A stretch of DNA of 64,000 bases, taken from Paenibacillus antri. Its GTDB lineage: Bacteria > Bacillota > Bacilli > Paenibacillales > YIM-B00363. The stretch spans positions 62,001 to 126,000 of the forward strand of contig NZ_VCIW01000020.1 in the NCBI RefSeq assembly GCF_005765165.1, read 5' to 3'. This document shows, piece after piece, positions 17,678-25,853 of this stretch. Position numbers and translations under genes: made by a program. The notes beneath the pieces are model-generated. The model ran no database searches, was not told the origin of the DNA, and was given only the letters and a program-made list of their open reading frames with translations. Position 1 is the first letter of the stretch; each line of letters starts with the position of its first letter.

Positions 17678-18636
17678 TCGTTCGTTCCCCCTCGGAAAAA
17701 GTCGACCAACGATCTCGCGGCCATAACCCCCATATTGTCGATCGCTTGAAACGTGGAAGCGGCCGTGTGCGAGCCGATCACCAAATTATCCAGCTCGAGC
17801 AGCGCTCGGTTCGCCGGCGGCTCCTGTTCGAACACGTCTAGGCCCGCTCCCCAAATTTTGCCTTGTTTCAGCGCGTCGTACAAGGCGTCCTCGTCGATGA
17901 GGCCGCCGCGCGCCGTATTGACGAGGACGGCCGTCGGCTTCATAAGCGCGAGCAGCTCCGCTCCGAACAGCCGATGGGTCGCGGGCGTCAGCGGAAGGTG
18001 CAGGCTGACGAAGTCGGAGGCTGCGGCAAGCTCATGCAGGCTGTCGACGTACTCGACGCCGGTCTCGCGCGCGAACGCTTCGTCCCGCGCCAGATCGTAC
18101 GCGAGAATGCGCATATCGAAGCCGCGCGCCCGCCGCGCCACGCCCTTGCCGATCTGCCCCATGCCGACGAGGCCGAGCGTGCGGCGGTGCAGATCGACGC
18201 CGGTCACCTTCCCCCACTCGAGGCGCCGGCAGCCCGCGTCGATCGGCACGATCCGACGCGCCGCCGCCAGCATGAGCGCGAGCGCGAAGTCGGCGACCGC
18301 CTCTGCGTTCGCGCCGGTCGTCACGGTGACGCGGATGCCGCGTTCGCGGCAATACTCCATGTCGATATTATCCGTGCCGACGCCGTACTTCGCAACCGCT
18401 TTCAGCTTCGGCGCCGCCTCCAGCACGCCGCGGTCGAGCGGATCGACGCCGACGACGATCGCGTCCGCGTCCCGCGCGGCGGCGCGCATCTCCTCGCGCG
18501 TCAGGATCCGCCCGTGCGGGTTGCGGGCGATCTCGAAGCCGGCCCGCTCCAGCAGGCGGTACGGCTCCGGGTCGTTTTTGCCGAATGATCGCGGCGTCAC
18601 CAGCACTTTATAGGTTTGCGCGGTCATCGCTCGCAT
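17674..18636 (-). CDS. D-isomer-specific 2-hydroxyacid dehydrogenase
   Basis: A 320-residue NAD-dependent dehydrogenase of the phosphoglycerate-dehydrogenase type. The Rossmann motif GLVGMGQIGKGVARRA is clear, and the catalytic Arg (NTARGGLIDEDAL), Glu (DVFEQEPP) and His (GSHTAAST) are present. There is no ACT domain, so it is not a full SerA. The ATG at 18636 overlaps the preceding stop (TGATG). It likely interconverts a sugar-derived 2-keto acid and 2-hydroxy acid. Substrate inferred only from context. Confidence 0.88.
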   Translation of the reverse strand: MRAMTAQTYKVLVTPRSFGKNDPEPYRLLERAGFEIARNPHGRILTREEMRAAARDADAIVVGVDPLDRGVLEAAPKLKAVAKYGVGTDNIDMEYCRERGIRVTVTTGANAEAVADFALALMLAAARRIVPIDAGCRRLEWGKVTGVDLHRRTLGLVGMGQIGKGVARRARGFDMRILAYDLARDEAFARETGVEYVDSLHELAAASDFVSLHLPLTPATHRLFGAELLALMKPTAVLVNTARGGLIDEDALYDALKQGKIWGAGLDVFEQEPPANRALLELDNLVIGSHTAASTFQAIDNMGVMAARSLVDFFRGGTNE

Positions 18637-19250
18637 CACTTCCACTTCGGGTTATCGACGACGACCGGAGCGCCGTCCCGCTCCATGACGATCTTGCGGA
18701 AGCCCTTCGTCTCGATGCTGCCGTAGTCGTGGCCGGCGTCGGCCCGGAACACGTAGAACGTGATCAGCGGCTCCGGCCCGACGTTAATGCTGCGATGCGC
18801 GTACCGTCCGGGCACGTACACGGCGCGTCCGGGCGAAAATGCTTCGATCCGTACGTCGCCCTCTGGGTTTTCCATCAACATAAATCCCTTGCCGCCGATG
18901 CAGTAGTACACTTCCGAAGTATCTAGAATCGTATGAAAATGCCCCTTCGTCATGAAATACTCGTCCCCGACCTTGCCGGGATATACGATGCTCGTGCCGA
19001 ACGCTAGGTTGCCCTCCGCCTCCGGCACGCCGAGGTCGTAAAATTCATAGAGCAGCGTGTCTTCCTTCTCCAACATCGCGCGGTAAGCGTCGTCGTCGGC
19101 GTACATGCCGGACATCTTGGAGAGGTGACGCTTCAAAGACGGCTTCGTATCGGACAATCCGTTATTGAGGCTAAAATAGACGCCGAACGGCGCCGGCGCC
19201 GCCGGCGTCCCGCCGGTCGTCGCGTCGTGCGCGCGCGTGTTCGCGGACAT
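18636..19250 (-). CDS. cupin-type glucose-6-phosphate isomerase (archaeal class)
   Basis: A 204-residue single-domain cupin. The metal motif TKGHFHTILDTSEVYYCIGG gives His, His and Glu, and HRSINVG supplies the last His, as in Pyrococcus-type phosphoglucose isomerases. This class is unrelated to ordinary PGI. Placed in a catabolic operon it may interconvert an aldose and a ketose, possibly phosphorylated, rather than serve glycolysis. It overlaps the next gene and starts 24 bp after the shikimate-dehydrogenase-like gene. Confidence 0.87.
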   Translation of the reverse strand: MSANTRAHDATTGGTPAAPAPFGVYFSLNNGLSDTKPSLKRHLSKMSGMYADDDAYRAMLEKEDTLLYEFYDLGVPEAEGNLAFGTSIVYPGKVGDEYFMTKGHFHTILDTSEVYYCIGGKGFMLMENPEGDVRIEAFSPGRAVYVPGRYAHRSINVGPEPLITFYVFRADAGHDYGSIETKGFRKIVMERDGAPVVVDNPKWK

Positions 19251-19274
19251 GGCGATTCCTCCTCGTTCTCGTCT

Positions 19275-20216
19275 TTATTTCCGTTGACTCATGGCGATCC
19301 GCTCGCAAGCGGCGAACCGCTCCGGCGTCATCTCGAGGTCGAACACTTCGGCGATGACCTGCGTCCAGCCGTGGAGGAAGTAAATCCAGCCGTCCTCGAC
19401 GTGCAGGCCGCGGGCCGCCTTCTGCCGGTTCGCCTGATGCATGAAATCGAGCTCGCCGCGGTAGTTCAGCTCCCAGACGAGGCCGCCCTCCGGGAACGCG
19501 GCGGCGTCCGTCAGCGGCGAGCCCGGGCGGTCTTTGCCGAGCCCCGTCGCGTTCACGACGAGCGAGCCCGGGGCAAGCCGCGCGAGCACCGCATCGTTGT
19601 CCGCCGGCGCCGGGCACAGCTCGTATTCGAAGCGCACGGGCGTATCGATCCGGCCGAGCAGCTTCTCGGCCGACCGCAGCCGCGGCTCGCTTCGATTGCT
19701 GACGACGATCCTCGACGGGATGTCGCCGCCGCGCGCCGGGTCGGTTAGCCACGAGGCGATCGCGAGCGCGCTGCCGCCGGCGCCCATCAGGAACGCCTCG
19801 CCGCCCGCGGCCCAGTGCCCCTTCGGGATGAACGCTTCCATCGCGAGACCGCTCGTGATCGGATCCTTCGCGTGGCCGATCAAGCGGCCGCCGCGCTTCG
19901 AGATCGAGGACACCTCCTCGAACGATTCGGCGTACGGGTCGAACGCGTCGAAGACGTCCCGCGCCGCGTGGTACAGATCGATCTTATGCGTCGTGACGAG
20001 CGCGCCGAGCGACAGCGGATCCCGCTTAATGAACTCCACGCATTCGACGTACGTCGCCGGATCGGCGTGAATGGCGATATCGATTCCCTTGATGACGGCG
20101 TCGTTCAGGCCGAGCGCTTCCGCCCACGGCGGGAACAGCTTCATGATCGACGATTGGCCGGTCGTCACGCCGATAAAATACATCGTCGGCCGCTCGGCCG
20201 GTTCCGGTAGTTTCAT
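19275..20216 (-). CDS. shikimate dehydrogenase-like NAD(P)-binding protein
   Basis: A 313-residue protein with shikimate-dehydrogenase architecture: an N-terminal substrate domain with ALVTTHKIDLY (catalytic lysine region) and a Rossmann domain with FLMGAGGSALAIASWL and VVNATGLGKDRPGSP. The usual NTDG substrate motif is replaced by GHAKDPITSGLAME, so it may not use shikimate. I start at MKLPEP because CGAGGAGG precedes it. It may oxidise a carbocyclic or sugar-acid intermediate; this is inferred from the operon. Confidence 0.8.
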   Translation of the reverse strand: MKLPEPAERPTMYFIGVTTGQSSIMKLFPPWAEALGLNDAVIKGIDIAIHADPATYVECVEFIKRDPLSLGALVTTHKIDLYHAARDVFDAFDPYAESFEEVSSISKRGGRLIGHAKDPITSGLAMEAFIPKGHWAAGGEAFLMGAGGSALAIASWLTDPARGGDIPSRIVVSNRSEPRLRSAEKLLGRIDTPVRFEYELCPAPADNDAVLARLAPGSLVVNATGLGKDRPGSPLTDAAAFPEGGLVWELNYRGELDFMHQANRQKAARGLHVEDGWIYFLHGWTQVIAEVFDLEMTPERFAACERIAMSQRK

Positions 20217-20279
20217 GGTCTGCGTTCCTCCTCGATTCGTTCGTTGCCGCTGCGTGGGGTACATACGATTTCGCACATC

Positions 20280-20295
20280 GTAGATAAATTTCTAC
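20280..20295. promoter_or_regulatory. Short inverted repeat upstream of the shikimate-dehydrogenase-like gene
   Basis: GTAGATAAATTTCTAC is a near-perfect palindrome in the only large gap (130 bp) inside the nine-gene operon, with an A-rich tract beside it. It could be an operator for an internal promoter or part of an RNA hairpin. Confidence 0.35.
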
Positions 20296-20346
20296 ATTAG
20301 AAAAAAATCGACGATGCGGAATTTCGGATACACCGCCTCCTCGGCG

Positions 20347-21885
20347 TCATTCCATGCGTTCCTTGAGTAAGCTCTGCAGCTCGGCGATCTTCTCGAGTAG
20401 CGCCGGGTAGCGGCGCTTCGGCTCCAGGTACGCCCTGACCGCGTCCGCCTCGGGCTCGAACCGCTCCCGCACGGCGACCAGCCGATCGGCTTCGCCCGCG
20501 AAGTCGTCGTGCCACCCGAGCGCGTACCCGGCGATCAGCAGATTGCCGAGGTGGCCGGTGTCCGACTCGCGCAGCGTCGCGTACGGTACGCCGAGCACGT
20601 TCGCCTTGATCTTGTTGAACGTCGCCCCCTTCGCTCCGCCGCCGACGACCCGCACCTCGTCGAACCGGACGCCCGGAAGCGAATCGGCCAAGATGTCCAA
20701 GTAGATCTGATATTCGTAAGCGATCGATTCCAAGATCGACCGGTACATGGCGTATTTGTCGTGCCCCCAGTTGAGCCCCGCCCATGCGCCGCGCAGCAGC
20801 GCGTTGTTCGGGCATACCCGTCCGCCGAAGTGAGGGACGAAGTGCAGCCCGTCGCAGCCGGGCGCCCACGCCTCCGCGCCGCGGTTCAAGTCGTCGAACG
20901 CCGGTCCGCCGCCCGCTTCGCTCTTCAGCTGGTCCCGGAACCACGCGATGCATTGGCCGCCGCCGTTAATGTACGCGAGCGGCGCCCAGAGGCCCGGCAC
21001 GACCGAGCGCGCGAACATCAACGTCTTATGTTCCGTGTCCGGTCGATACGCGTCGACGCAGCAGGCCAGCACGGACGCCGTGCCGGCGACGTCGAACAGC
21101 ATGCCCGGGCGCACGATGCCGGCGCCGAGCGTCGAAGCGGCCGTGTCGCCGCAGCCGGCGAGCACGGGCGTCCCTTCGCGAAGCCCGCACGCGTCGGCCC
21201 ACCGGGCCGTCAGGCCGCCGACGCGATCCCACGGGCTGACGACCCGCGGCAGCTTCGACGGCTCGACGTCCAGCTCGCGGAGCAGCGAGGCCGACCATCC
21301 GCCAGCCGCCGCATCGGCGAAGCCGGAGAAATGCAGATGCGTGTAGTCGATATACGCATCGTCCGCCTTCGCGTCCGTCAGCCGGCCGGCGACGTACGCC
21401 GTCGGCACGACGAACTTCGCGATCGCGCGGTACGCGTCCGGCCGCTCGCGCTTCCACCACAGCGTCTTCGGACCGTGCGCGTACGTAATCGGGCAGCCGG
21501 TTTCGGCGATGACCGCCGCTTCCCCGAGCGCCTTGATTCGATCGAATTGCGACTCGCAGCGCGTATCGAGCCAAGAATCGTACGGCGTCGCGGCTTCCCC
21601 GCGCGCGTCGATACCCATCACGCCGGCCATCTGTCCGCTCAGCGCGACCGCCTCGACCGCGGCGTCCGGCCGCTTGGCGGCGCAGGCTGCGACCGCTTCG
21701 ACGAACTCCTGCAGCATGTCGTCCGGACGCTGCTCCACCTGCCCCCCGCTTCCTCGAATGAGCTTCGACGGCACGAACGCCGACGCCAAGATGTCGCCGC
21801 GCCGCGTCAGCAGCGCCGCCTTCGTGCCTTGCGTGCCGATGTCGACGCTCGCCACGCACGGGATGTTGCCGTTCCGCTCCGTCAC
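20347..21885 (-). CDS. FGGY-family carbohydrate kinase
   Basis: A 512-residue two-lobed sugar kinase. The N-terminal phosphate loop SVDIGTQGTKAALL, the substrate-site SGQMAGVMGID, the catalytic Asp in GCGDTAASTLGAG and the C-terminal VVGGGAKGATFNKIKA all fit xylulo-/fuculo-/ribulokinases. I prefer the GTG at 21885, which has GAGGTGGGAG upstream, over an ATG ten codons earlier without a ribosome-binding site. It probably phosphorylates the ketose formed by the isomerase or epimerase of the same operon. Confidence 0.9.
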   Translation of the reverse strand: MTERNGNIPCVASVDIGTQGTKAALLTRRGDILASAFVPSKLIRGSGGQVEQRPDDMLQEFVEAVAACAAKRPDAAVEAVALSGQMAGVMGIDARGEAATPYDSWLDTRCESQFDRIKALGEAAVIAETGCPITYAHGPKTLWWKRERPDAYRAIAKFVVPTAYVAGRLTDAKADDAYIDYTHLHFSGFADAAAGGWSASLLRELDVEPSKLPRVVSPWDRVGGLTARWADACGLREGTPVLAGCGDTAASTLGAGIVRPGMLFDVAGTASVLACCVDAYRPDTEHKTLMFARSVVPGLWAPLAYINGGGQCIAWFRDQLKSEAGGGPAFDDLNRGAEAWAPGCDGLHFVPHFGGRVCPNNALLRGAWAGLNWGHDKYAMYRSILESIAYEYQIYLDILADSLPGVRFDEVRVVGGGAKGATFNKIKANVLGVPYATLRESDTGHLGNLLIAGYALGWHDDFAGEADRLVAVRERFEPEADAVRAYLEPKRRYPALLEKIAELQSLLKERME

Positions 21886-21926
21886 GCTCCCACCTCGTCC
21901 TTCCGTAGCTTTCATTAGCCGGATCG

Positions 21927-22970
21927 TTAATCGAACGCGATGACCGTCTTCATCCCGCTGCCGTTCGAGGCGTTCTCGAGCGCTTCCTCGAATCGGCTCA
22001 GCGGATATCGCGCCGTGACCAGCCGGCTGACGTCGAGAAGGCCGGAGGAGATCATTTTCAACGTGCTTCGAAAATGTTCATTATTCGCCTTCGTCGAACC
22101 CGTCAGCAAAATCTGCTTATAGTGTACCGTATTCGTGTTGATCGGGACGATCTGTTTATCCTTCGGCAGCCCGCCGAAGAAGTTGATCTTGCCGTTCATC
22201 GCCGTCAACTCGACGGCCAGCTGCTGCGCCTCCGGCGACGGATTCGCCGTCACCGCGACGTCGACCCCTTCCCCGTCCGTCAGGTCGAGAATCGTCTCCC
22301 GCAGCCGCGAAGCCTCCACCGCGACGAAGCTGCCGTCGATCGACTTGGCCAGCTCGAGCCGGCCCTTGCTCCGGTTCGCGACGAAGACGCGCGCCGCGCC
22401 GGAGCGCTTCGCCATCATGGCGTACATGATGCCGATCGGGCCCGCGCCGATGATGAGCACGTCGTCGCCGACGGCGACCGGGCATTGCTTGAGCCCGTTA
22501 TAGACGCAGGACAACGGCTCGTTGATCGCCGCCGCGTCGAAGCTCACATGGTCCGGCAGCGCGAAGACGTTGCCGGACCGCACCGCGGCGGCCGGCACCC
22601 GGACGTATTCGGCGAAGCCGCCGTCGATCTGAACGCCGAGCGCCGAATAGCTCGCGCATAGATGCTGATCGCCCCGTCCGCAATGGCGGCATACGCCGCA
22701 GCCCATATTCGGCGCGATCGCGACGCGTTGTCCTTCCTTGTATGCGGCGACGCGTCGTCCGACCTGCGCGATGACGCCGCTGATTTCATGGCCGAGCACC
22801 CGAGGATGCTCCTCGTCGATGCCCGGGAATCCGTTCCCGATCATTCGCAAATCCGTTCCGCATATTCCGACGCTCTTCACTTGGACCAGCAGCTCGTCGT
22901 CGCCGATCTCCGGCACGGGAATGTCCCGCACCTTCACCTTCCGAACCCCGGTCATCTGGGCGGCTAGCAT
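21927..22970 (-). CDS. zinc-dependent medium-chain alcohol/polyol dehydrogenase
   Basis: A 347-residue medium-chain dehydrogenase of the sorbitol/L-threonine dehydrogenase group. Catalytic zinc ligands are Cys in VGICGTDLR and His-Glu in LGHEISG. A structural zinc is held by four cysteines in CGVCRHCGRGDQHLC. The NAD site is LIIGAGPIGIMYAMMAKRSG. It likely oxidises a polyol or sugar at a secondary hydroxyl. It lies between the Gfo/Idh dehydrogenase and the kinase with short gaps, so it belongs to the same transcript. Confidence 0.9.
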   Translation of the reverse strand: MLAAQMTGVRKVKVRDIPVPEIGDDELLVQVKSVGICGTDLRMIGNGFPGIDEEHPRVLGHEISGVIAQVGRRVAAYKEGQRVAIAPNMGCGVCRHCGRGDQHLCASYSALGVQIDGGFAEYVRVPAAAVRSGNVFALPDHVSFDAAAINEPLSCVYNGLKQCPVAVGDDVLIIGAGPIGIMYAMMAKRSGAARVFVANRSKGRLELAKSIDGSFVAVEASRLRETILDLTDGEGVDVAVTANPSPEAQQLAVELTAMNGKINFFGGLPKDKQIVPINTNTVHYKQILLTGSTKANNEHFRSTLKMISSGLLDVSRLVTARYPLSRFEEALENASNGSGMKTVIAFD

Positions 22971-23002
22971 AAGGCATGCTCCTTCCTTGGAAGTCGTAAT
23001 GG

Positions 23003-24025
23003 TTAGGACAATCGAATGACGGCCGACTCCCGGATCGAGCGGTTGCCCGCTTCGACCACCTTCACCGCCATCATCCCGTCGCGGCCCGTCACCTTCGGGG
23101 ACCGCTGCTCTAGAATGCTCTGCACGAAGTCGATGTCCTCCGCCAAATACGCGTCCTTATACAGATGTCTCCAACTGTTCATGAAGGGTCTCGTGATTTC
23201 CTTGTTCCGTCTCGCGGTGACGATCGTCTTCTCGTGCAGCTGCCCTATGAAAATGACGCCCTCCGTCCCGAGAATTTCCACTCTCGAATCGTAACCGTAC
23301 TGGACCGACAGCGCGCCGTCGATCACCCCTTGCCGCCCGTCGTCGAATCGGGCCGTCAGCAGCACGTTATCGTAAAAGTCCGGGTATGTCTCCGCCGCCT
23401 CGGGACAACGGTAGTTGCCGGCGATCGCGTACACCTCCGCGAACTCCGCCCCGCTGAACCAGCGCAGCGTATCGATGTCGTGGCTGTTCACCTCTGCGAG
23501 CGGACCGTTGCTCTTCTTCAAGTCGTACATCCAAGGCTGCGGCGTGCTCGGCCCTCGGGTGAGCGACCGGATGAGCACCGGCTCGCCGATCTCCCCGGCG
23601 TCCAGCCGCGCCTTCGCCTCTTGGAAGCTGGCGTCGAACCGGCGCATGAACGCGATCTGCAGATTGACCTTCGCGTCCTTCGCCGCCTCGATCATCGCTT
23701 CGCACTCTTCCGCGTTCATCGCCATCGGCTTCTCGCACAGGACGTGCTTGCCGGCTCGCGCCGCGTCGACGACGATGTCCCGATGATAGATCGTCGGGGT
23801 CACGACGACGACCGCGTCGATCCCGTCGTCCCGAAGCGCTTCGCGGTAGTCGCCGTACCACGTCTCGACGCCGAGCTCCTTGGCCGCCCGCTCCGCCGCC
23901 GCCCGGTTCGGATCGACGACGGCCGCGAGTCTCGCGTACGGCACGCTCTTGCGGAAGTTATGCGCGTGGATGAGACCCGCGCGCCCCGCGCCGATGACCG
24001 CTACGTTAATGTCTTTGACGCCCAT
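23003..24025 (-). CDS. Gfo/Idh/MocA-family oxidoreductase (inositol 2-dehydrogenase-like)
   Basis: A 340-residue NAD(P)-dependent dehydrogenase, first gene of the nine-gene operon. The N-terminal Rossmann domain has VAVIGAGRAGLIHAHNF and the diagnostic HVLCEKPMAMN. The C-terminal domain carries LAEVNSHDIDTLRWF with the catalytic Asp/His pair. I choose the second ATG because AAGGGGA abuts the first. The window contains a second, different inositol-dehydrogenase-like gene in the iol operon, so this copy probably serves another cyclitol or sugar. Confidence 0.88.
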   Translation of the reverse strand: MGVKDINVAVIGAGRAGLIHAHNFRKSVPYARLAAVVDPNRAAAERAAKELGVETWYGDYREALRDDGIDAVVVVTPTIYHRDIVVDAARAGKHVLCEKPMAMNAEECEAMIEAAKDAKVNLQIAFMRRFDASFQEAKARLDAGEIGEPVLIRSLTRGPSTPQPWMYDLKKSNGPLAEVNSHDIDTLRWFSGAEFAEVYAIAGNYRCPEAAETYPDFYDNVLLTARFDDGRQGVIDGALSVQYGYDSRVEILGTEGVIFIGQLHEKTIVTARRNKEITRPFMNSWRHLYKDAYLAEDIDFVQSILEQRSPKVTGRDGMMAVKVVEAGNRSIRESAVIRLS

Positions 24026-24068
24026 GGCCATTCCCCTTCTGTCCGGTTGAATTCGCCCTGCATTTATT

Positions 24069-24093
24069 GTTCTTTATTATTCTATGTTATTAT
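24069..24093 (-). promoter_or_regulatory. Candidate DeoR operator, left copy
   Basis: Read on the minus strand, this segment begins ATAATAACATAGAATAAT and ends AAAGAAC. A similar element (ATAATAACAGATAAT...GAAC) occurs in the opposite orientation at 24155-24176. The two face each other across the divergent promoters of the nine-gene operon and the DeoR gene. Confidence 0.4.
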
Positions 24094-24118
24094 ATTTTAT
24101 CATTTTGGTTATCGTCAA
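24089..24118 (-). promoter_or_regulatory. Sigma-A-type promoter of the nine-gene sugar operon
   Basis: On the minus strand TTGACG (-35) and TATAAT (-10) are separated by 18 bases, a near-consensus housekeeping promoter, about 65 bases before the first start codon. The -10 overlaps the candidate DeoR operator. Confidence 0.65.
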
Positions 24119-24154
24119 TTACTTTTTGTCGATTTCGTTCTCGTTCTTTTTCGC

Positions 24155-24176
24155 ATAATAACAGATAATAGTGAAC
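24155..24176 (+). promoter_or_regulatory. Candidate DeoR operator, right copy
   Basis: ATAATAACAGATAAT followed by AGTGAAC lies just upstream of a TATAAT box (24192-24197) that serves the DeoR gene. It matches the left copy in inverted orientation, as expected for shared control of divergent promoters. Confidence 0.4.
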
Positions 24177-24191
24177 GCTGACGATATATGC

Positions 24192-24197
24192 TATAAT
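24192..24197 (+). promoter_or_regulatory. -10 box of the DeoR gene
   Basis: A perfect TATAAT lies 30 bases before the DeoR start codons. No good -35 is visible at the right distance, which suggests a weak or activator-dependent promoter. Confidence 0.5.
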
Positions 24198-24232
24198 AGG
24201 AAGCATTCTTCGCTCAGAAAAGAGGAATGGAC

Positions 24233-25042
24233 ATGGAAGGCATGAATTCGAAGGAGCTCGCGAAGGACGTGCTGTTCGCCGAGGAGAGGAAAATGGAAAT
24301 CGTGCAGCTCGTGCAGGAGCGCGGCAAGGTGCTCGTGCCCGATTTGATCGCGCATTTCCAAGTGTCGCCCGCGACGATCCGCAACGATCTTCGGGACCTG
24401 GAAGCGAACGGCCTGATCAAGCGGACGCACGGCGGCGCGATCCCGCCCGACACGCTCAAGGTCGGCTTCGAGCTGGACAACCATAACAAGACGATCAAAA
24501 ACCATAAACAAAAGCAAGCCGTCGCCCGGAAAGCCGCGGAGCTGATCGAGGACGGCGACATCATTATACTGGACACGGGGACGACGACGTACGAGCTGGC
24601 GAAGCTGCTGCGGGATAAGCGGAACGTTACCGCCATCGTCAACGACATCGAGATCGCTAGATGCCTCGAGGATTTCGACGGCGTCCAGGTCGTCGTCATC
24701 GGCGGCACGCTGCGCAAGAAGTTCCACTGCACGATCGGCCCGTTCGCGGCCAACCTGCTGGCCGAGCTGAACGTGGACAAGGTGTTCCTCGGCACGAACG
24801 GCTTCAGCCTGCAGAAGGGCTGCACGACGCCGGACATCAACCAGGCCGAGATCAAGCGAATTATGGTGAAAATCTCGTCCCAGGTCATCGTGCTTTGCGA
24901 CAGCTCGAAGATCGGCGTCAATTCGTTCGTGCAGTTCGCGAGCCCGGAGCATATCGACGCCTTCATCACCGACGACGGCATCAAGCCGAACCAAATCGAC
25001 GAGTTCGCCGAGCAAGGGTTGGATTTGCGCATCGCGAAGTAG
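24233..25042 (+). CDS. DeoR-family transcriptional regulator
   Basis: About 269 residues. An N-terminal winged helix has the DeoR signature (RKMEIVQLVQERGKVLVPDL; VSPATIRNDLRDLE; KRTHGGAIPP). A C-terminal sugar-phosphate-sensing DeoRC domain follows (DGDIIILDTGTTTYELAKLL). AGAGGA abuts a first ATG at 24227, so the second ATG is the better start. It is divergent from the nine-gene operon and almost certainly represses it until a phosphorylated intermediate, probably the product of the FGGY kinase, accumulates. The inducer is inferred. Confidence 0.9.
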   Translation: MEGMNSKELAKDVLFAEERKMEIVQLVQERGKVLVPDLIAHFQVSPATIRNDLRDLEANGLIKRTHGGAIPPDTLKVGFELDNHNKTIKNHKQKQAVARKAAELIEDGDIIILDTGTTTYELAKLLRDKRNVTAIVNDIEIARCLEDFDGVQVVVIGGTLRKKFHCTIGPFAANLLAELNVDKVFLGTNGFSLQKGCTTPDINQAEIKRIMVKISSQVIVLCDSSKIGVNSFVQFASPEHIDAFITDDGIKPNQIDEFAEQGLDLRIAK

Positions 25043-25057
25043 GGCCGACGGTAAAAG

Positions 25058-25115
25058 CTCCCGTCCGTCCTCGGCGGAATGTCCCGATTGACGGTTCGCC
25101 GCCGATGGACGGGAG
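25058..25115 (+). terminator. Long imperfect hairpin after the DeoR gene
   Basis: The arms CTCCCGTCC...TCGGCGG and CCGCCGA...GGACGGGAG pair over about 16 bp with a small bulge, shortly after the stop codon. The following T-tract is poor (GATTTCCGTTT), so this is a probable rather than certain terminator. Confidence 0.6.
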
Positions 25116-25124
25116 GATTTCCGT

Positions 25125-25733
25125 TTAGCGTTTCGCCCTTTTGTATGAAAAGTAAATGATCCCCGATAAGATGCTAGAAGCGAATACAACCCATAACCAA
25201 GCAATGTTATTGTTATCGCTCCAAACCGGGGAGGAACGATCAGGCGACTGGATGGGATACCCGCTAATTCGCGCAAATTCCTGCAATCGATGTTGCAGCG
25301 AGTCCGTTTCTCCCCTAGGCAATCCGACGATCACCTGCCCGTTTTCGACGTTCGATGCAGTTCTATAGCTTGGGGAAAGAAGTCGAAGGTTCGGCGGGAT
25401 GTCCCTTAAGAAGAAGATATATTCTTCGCCTGGCTCAAACTTCATCGAAAAGTCAGGGCAGCTATAGCCTGCGGGATATTGGTCCCGATCGTCGATCGTT
25501 TCCGGCATTCGGATGCGCGCAGGTGCATGGTTGGGACCAACATAAGAAATCACATCCACCGTTGCTTTTCTACCATCGTTTTCGGTCTCGATTACCTTGC
25601 CGTACACCATGGCTTTCGACTCGTAGGCATCCTCGAAAAACCAAGGAGCAGGCGAACAAGCATAAGCGGGAGCTTCGTTGGCGAAGAGCGCGTAACAAAC
25701 GGCTAAGGCGACGAAAATCGGGATTTTTTTCAT
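25125..25733 (-). CDS. NTR/TIMP-like domain protein, membrane-anchored
   Basis: A 202-residue exported protein. A signal peptide (MKKIPIFVALAVCYALF...) is followed by a mature start YACSPAPWFFEDAYESKAMV with the N-terminal cysteine and VYGKV strand seen in bacterial tissue-inhibitor-of-metalloproteinase-like proteins. A second Cys (GYSCPDF) and GEEYIFFL follow. A C-terminal helix plus KRAKR tail anchors it outside the membrane. A distant relative with the same layout lies at 33334-33861. Function is unknown; NTR domains often bind proteins. Confidence 0.7.
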   Translation of the reverse strand: MKKIPIFVALAVCYALFANEAPAYACSPAPWFFEDAYESKAMVYGKVIETENDGRKATVDVISYVGPNHAPARIRMPETIDDRDQYPAGYSCPDFSMKFEPGEEYIFFLRDIPPNLRLLSPSYRTASNVENGQVIVGLPRGETDSLQHRLQEFARISGYPIQSPDRSSPVWSDNNNIAWLWVVFASSILSGIIYFSYKRAKR

Positions 25734-25790
25734 CGAATTCCCCCTTTCTTTCTACAACGGACGCCGTTATCCGTTTGTTGCCTTCCACAC

Positions 25791-25844
25791 AAAAAGAGCC
25801 GCGCCTTTTCGGCAGAACCGTAGTTCTACCGAAAGGACGCGGCT
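25791..25844 (-). terminator. Terminator of the GH10-like gene
   Basis: A 22-bp stem with three mismatches, starting AGCCGCG and closing on a CGTA loop, is followed on the minus strand by CTCTTTTTG. It lies just past the stop of the large secreted protein. Confidence 0.85.
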
Positions 25845-25853
25845 TTCGTTCGT

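Noticed and set aside
15497-17749. A 750-codon plus-strand open frame opposite fucI and the epimerase
   Set aside because: Antisense shadow; the fucI match on the minus strand is decisive.
14067-24025. Classical L-fucose utilisation operon
   Set aside because: Only the isomerase and a generic FGGY kinase fit; the aldolase, mutarotase and permease are missing and most genes do not belong to that pathway.
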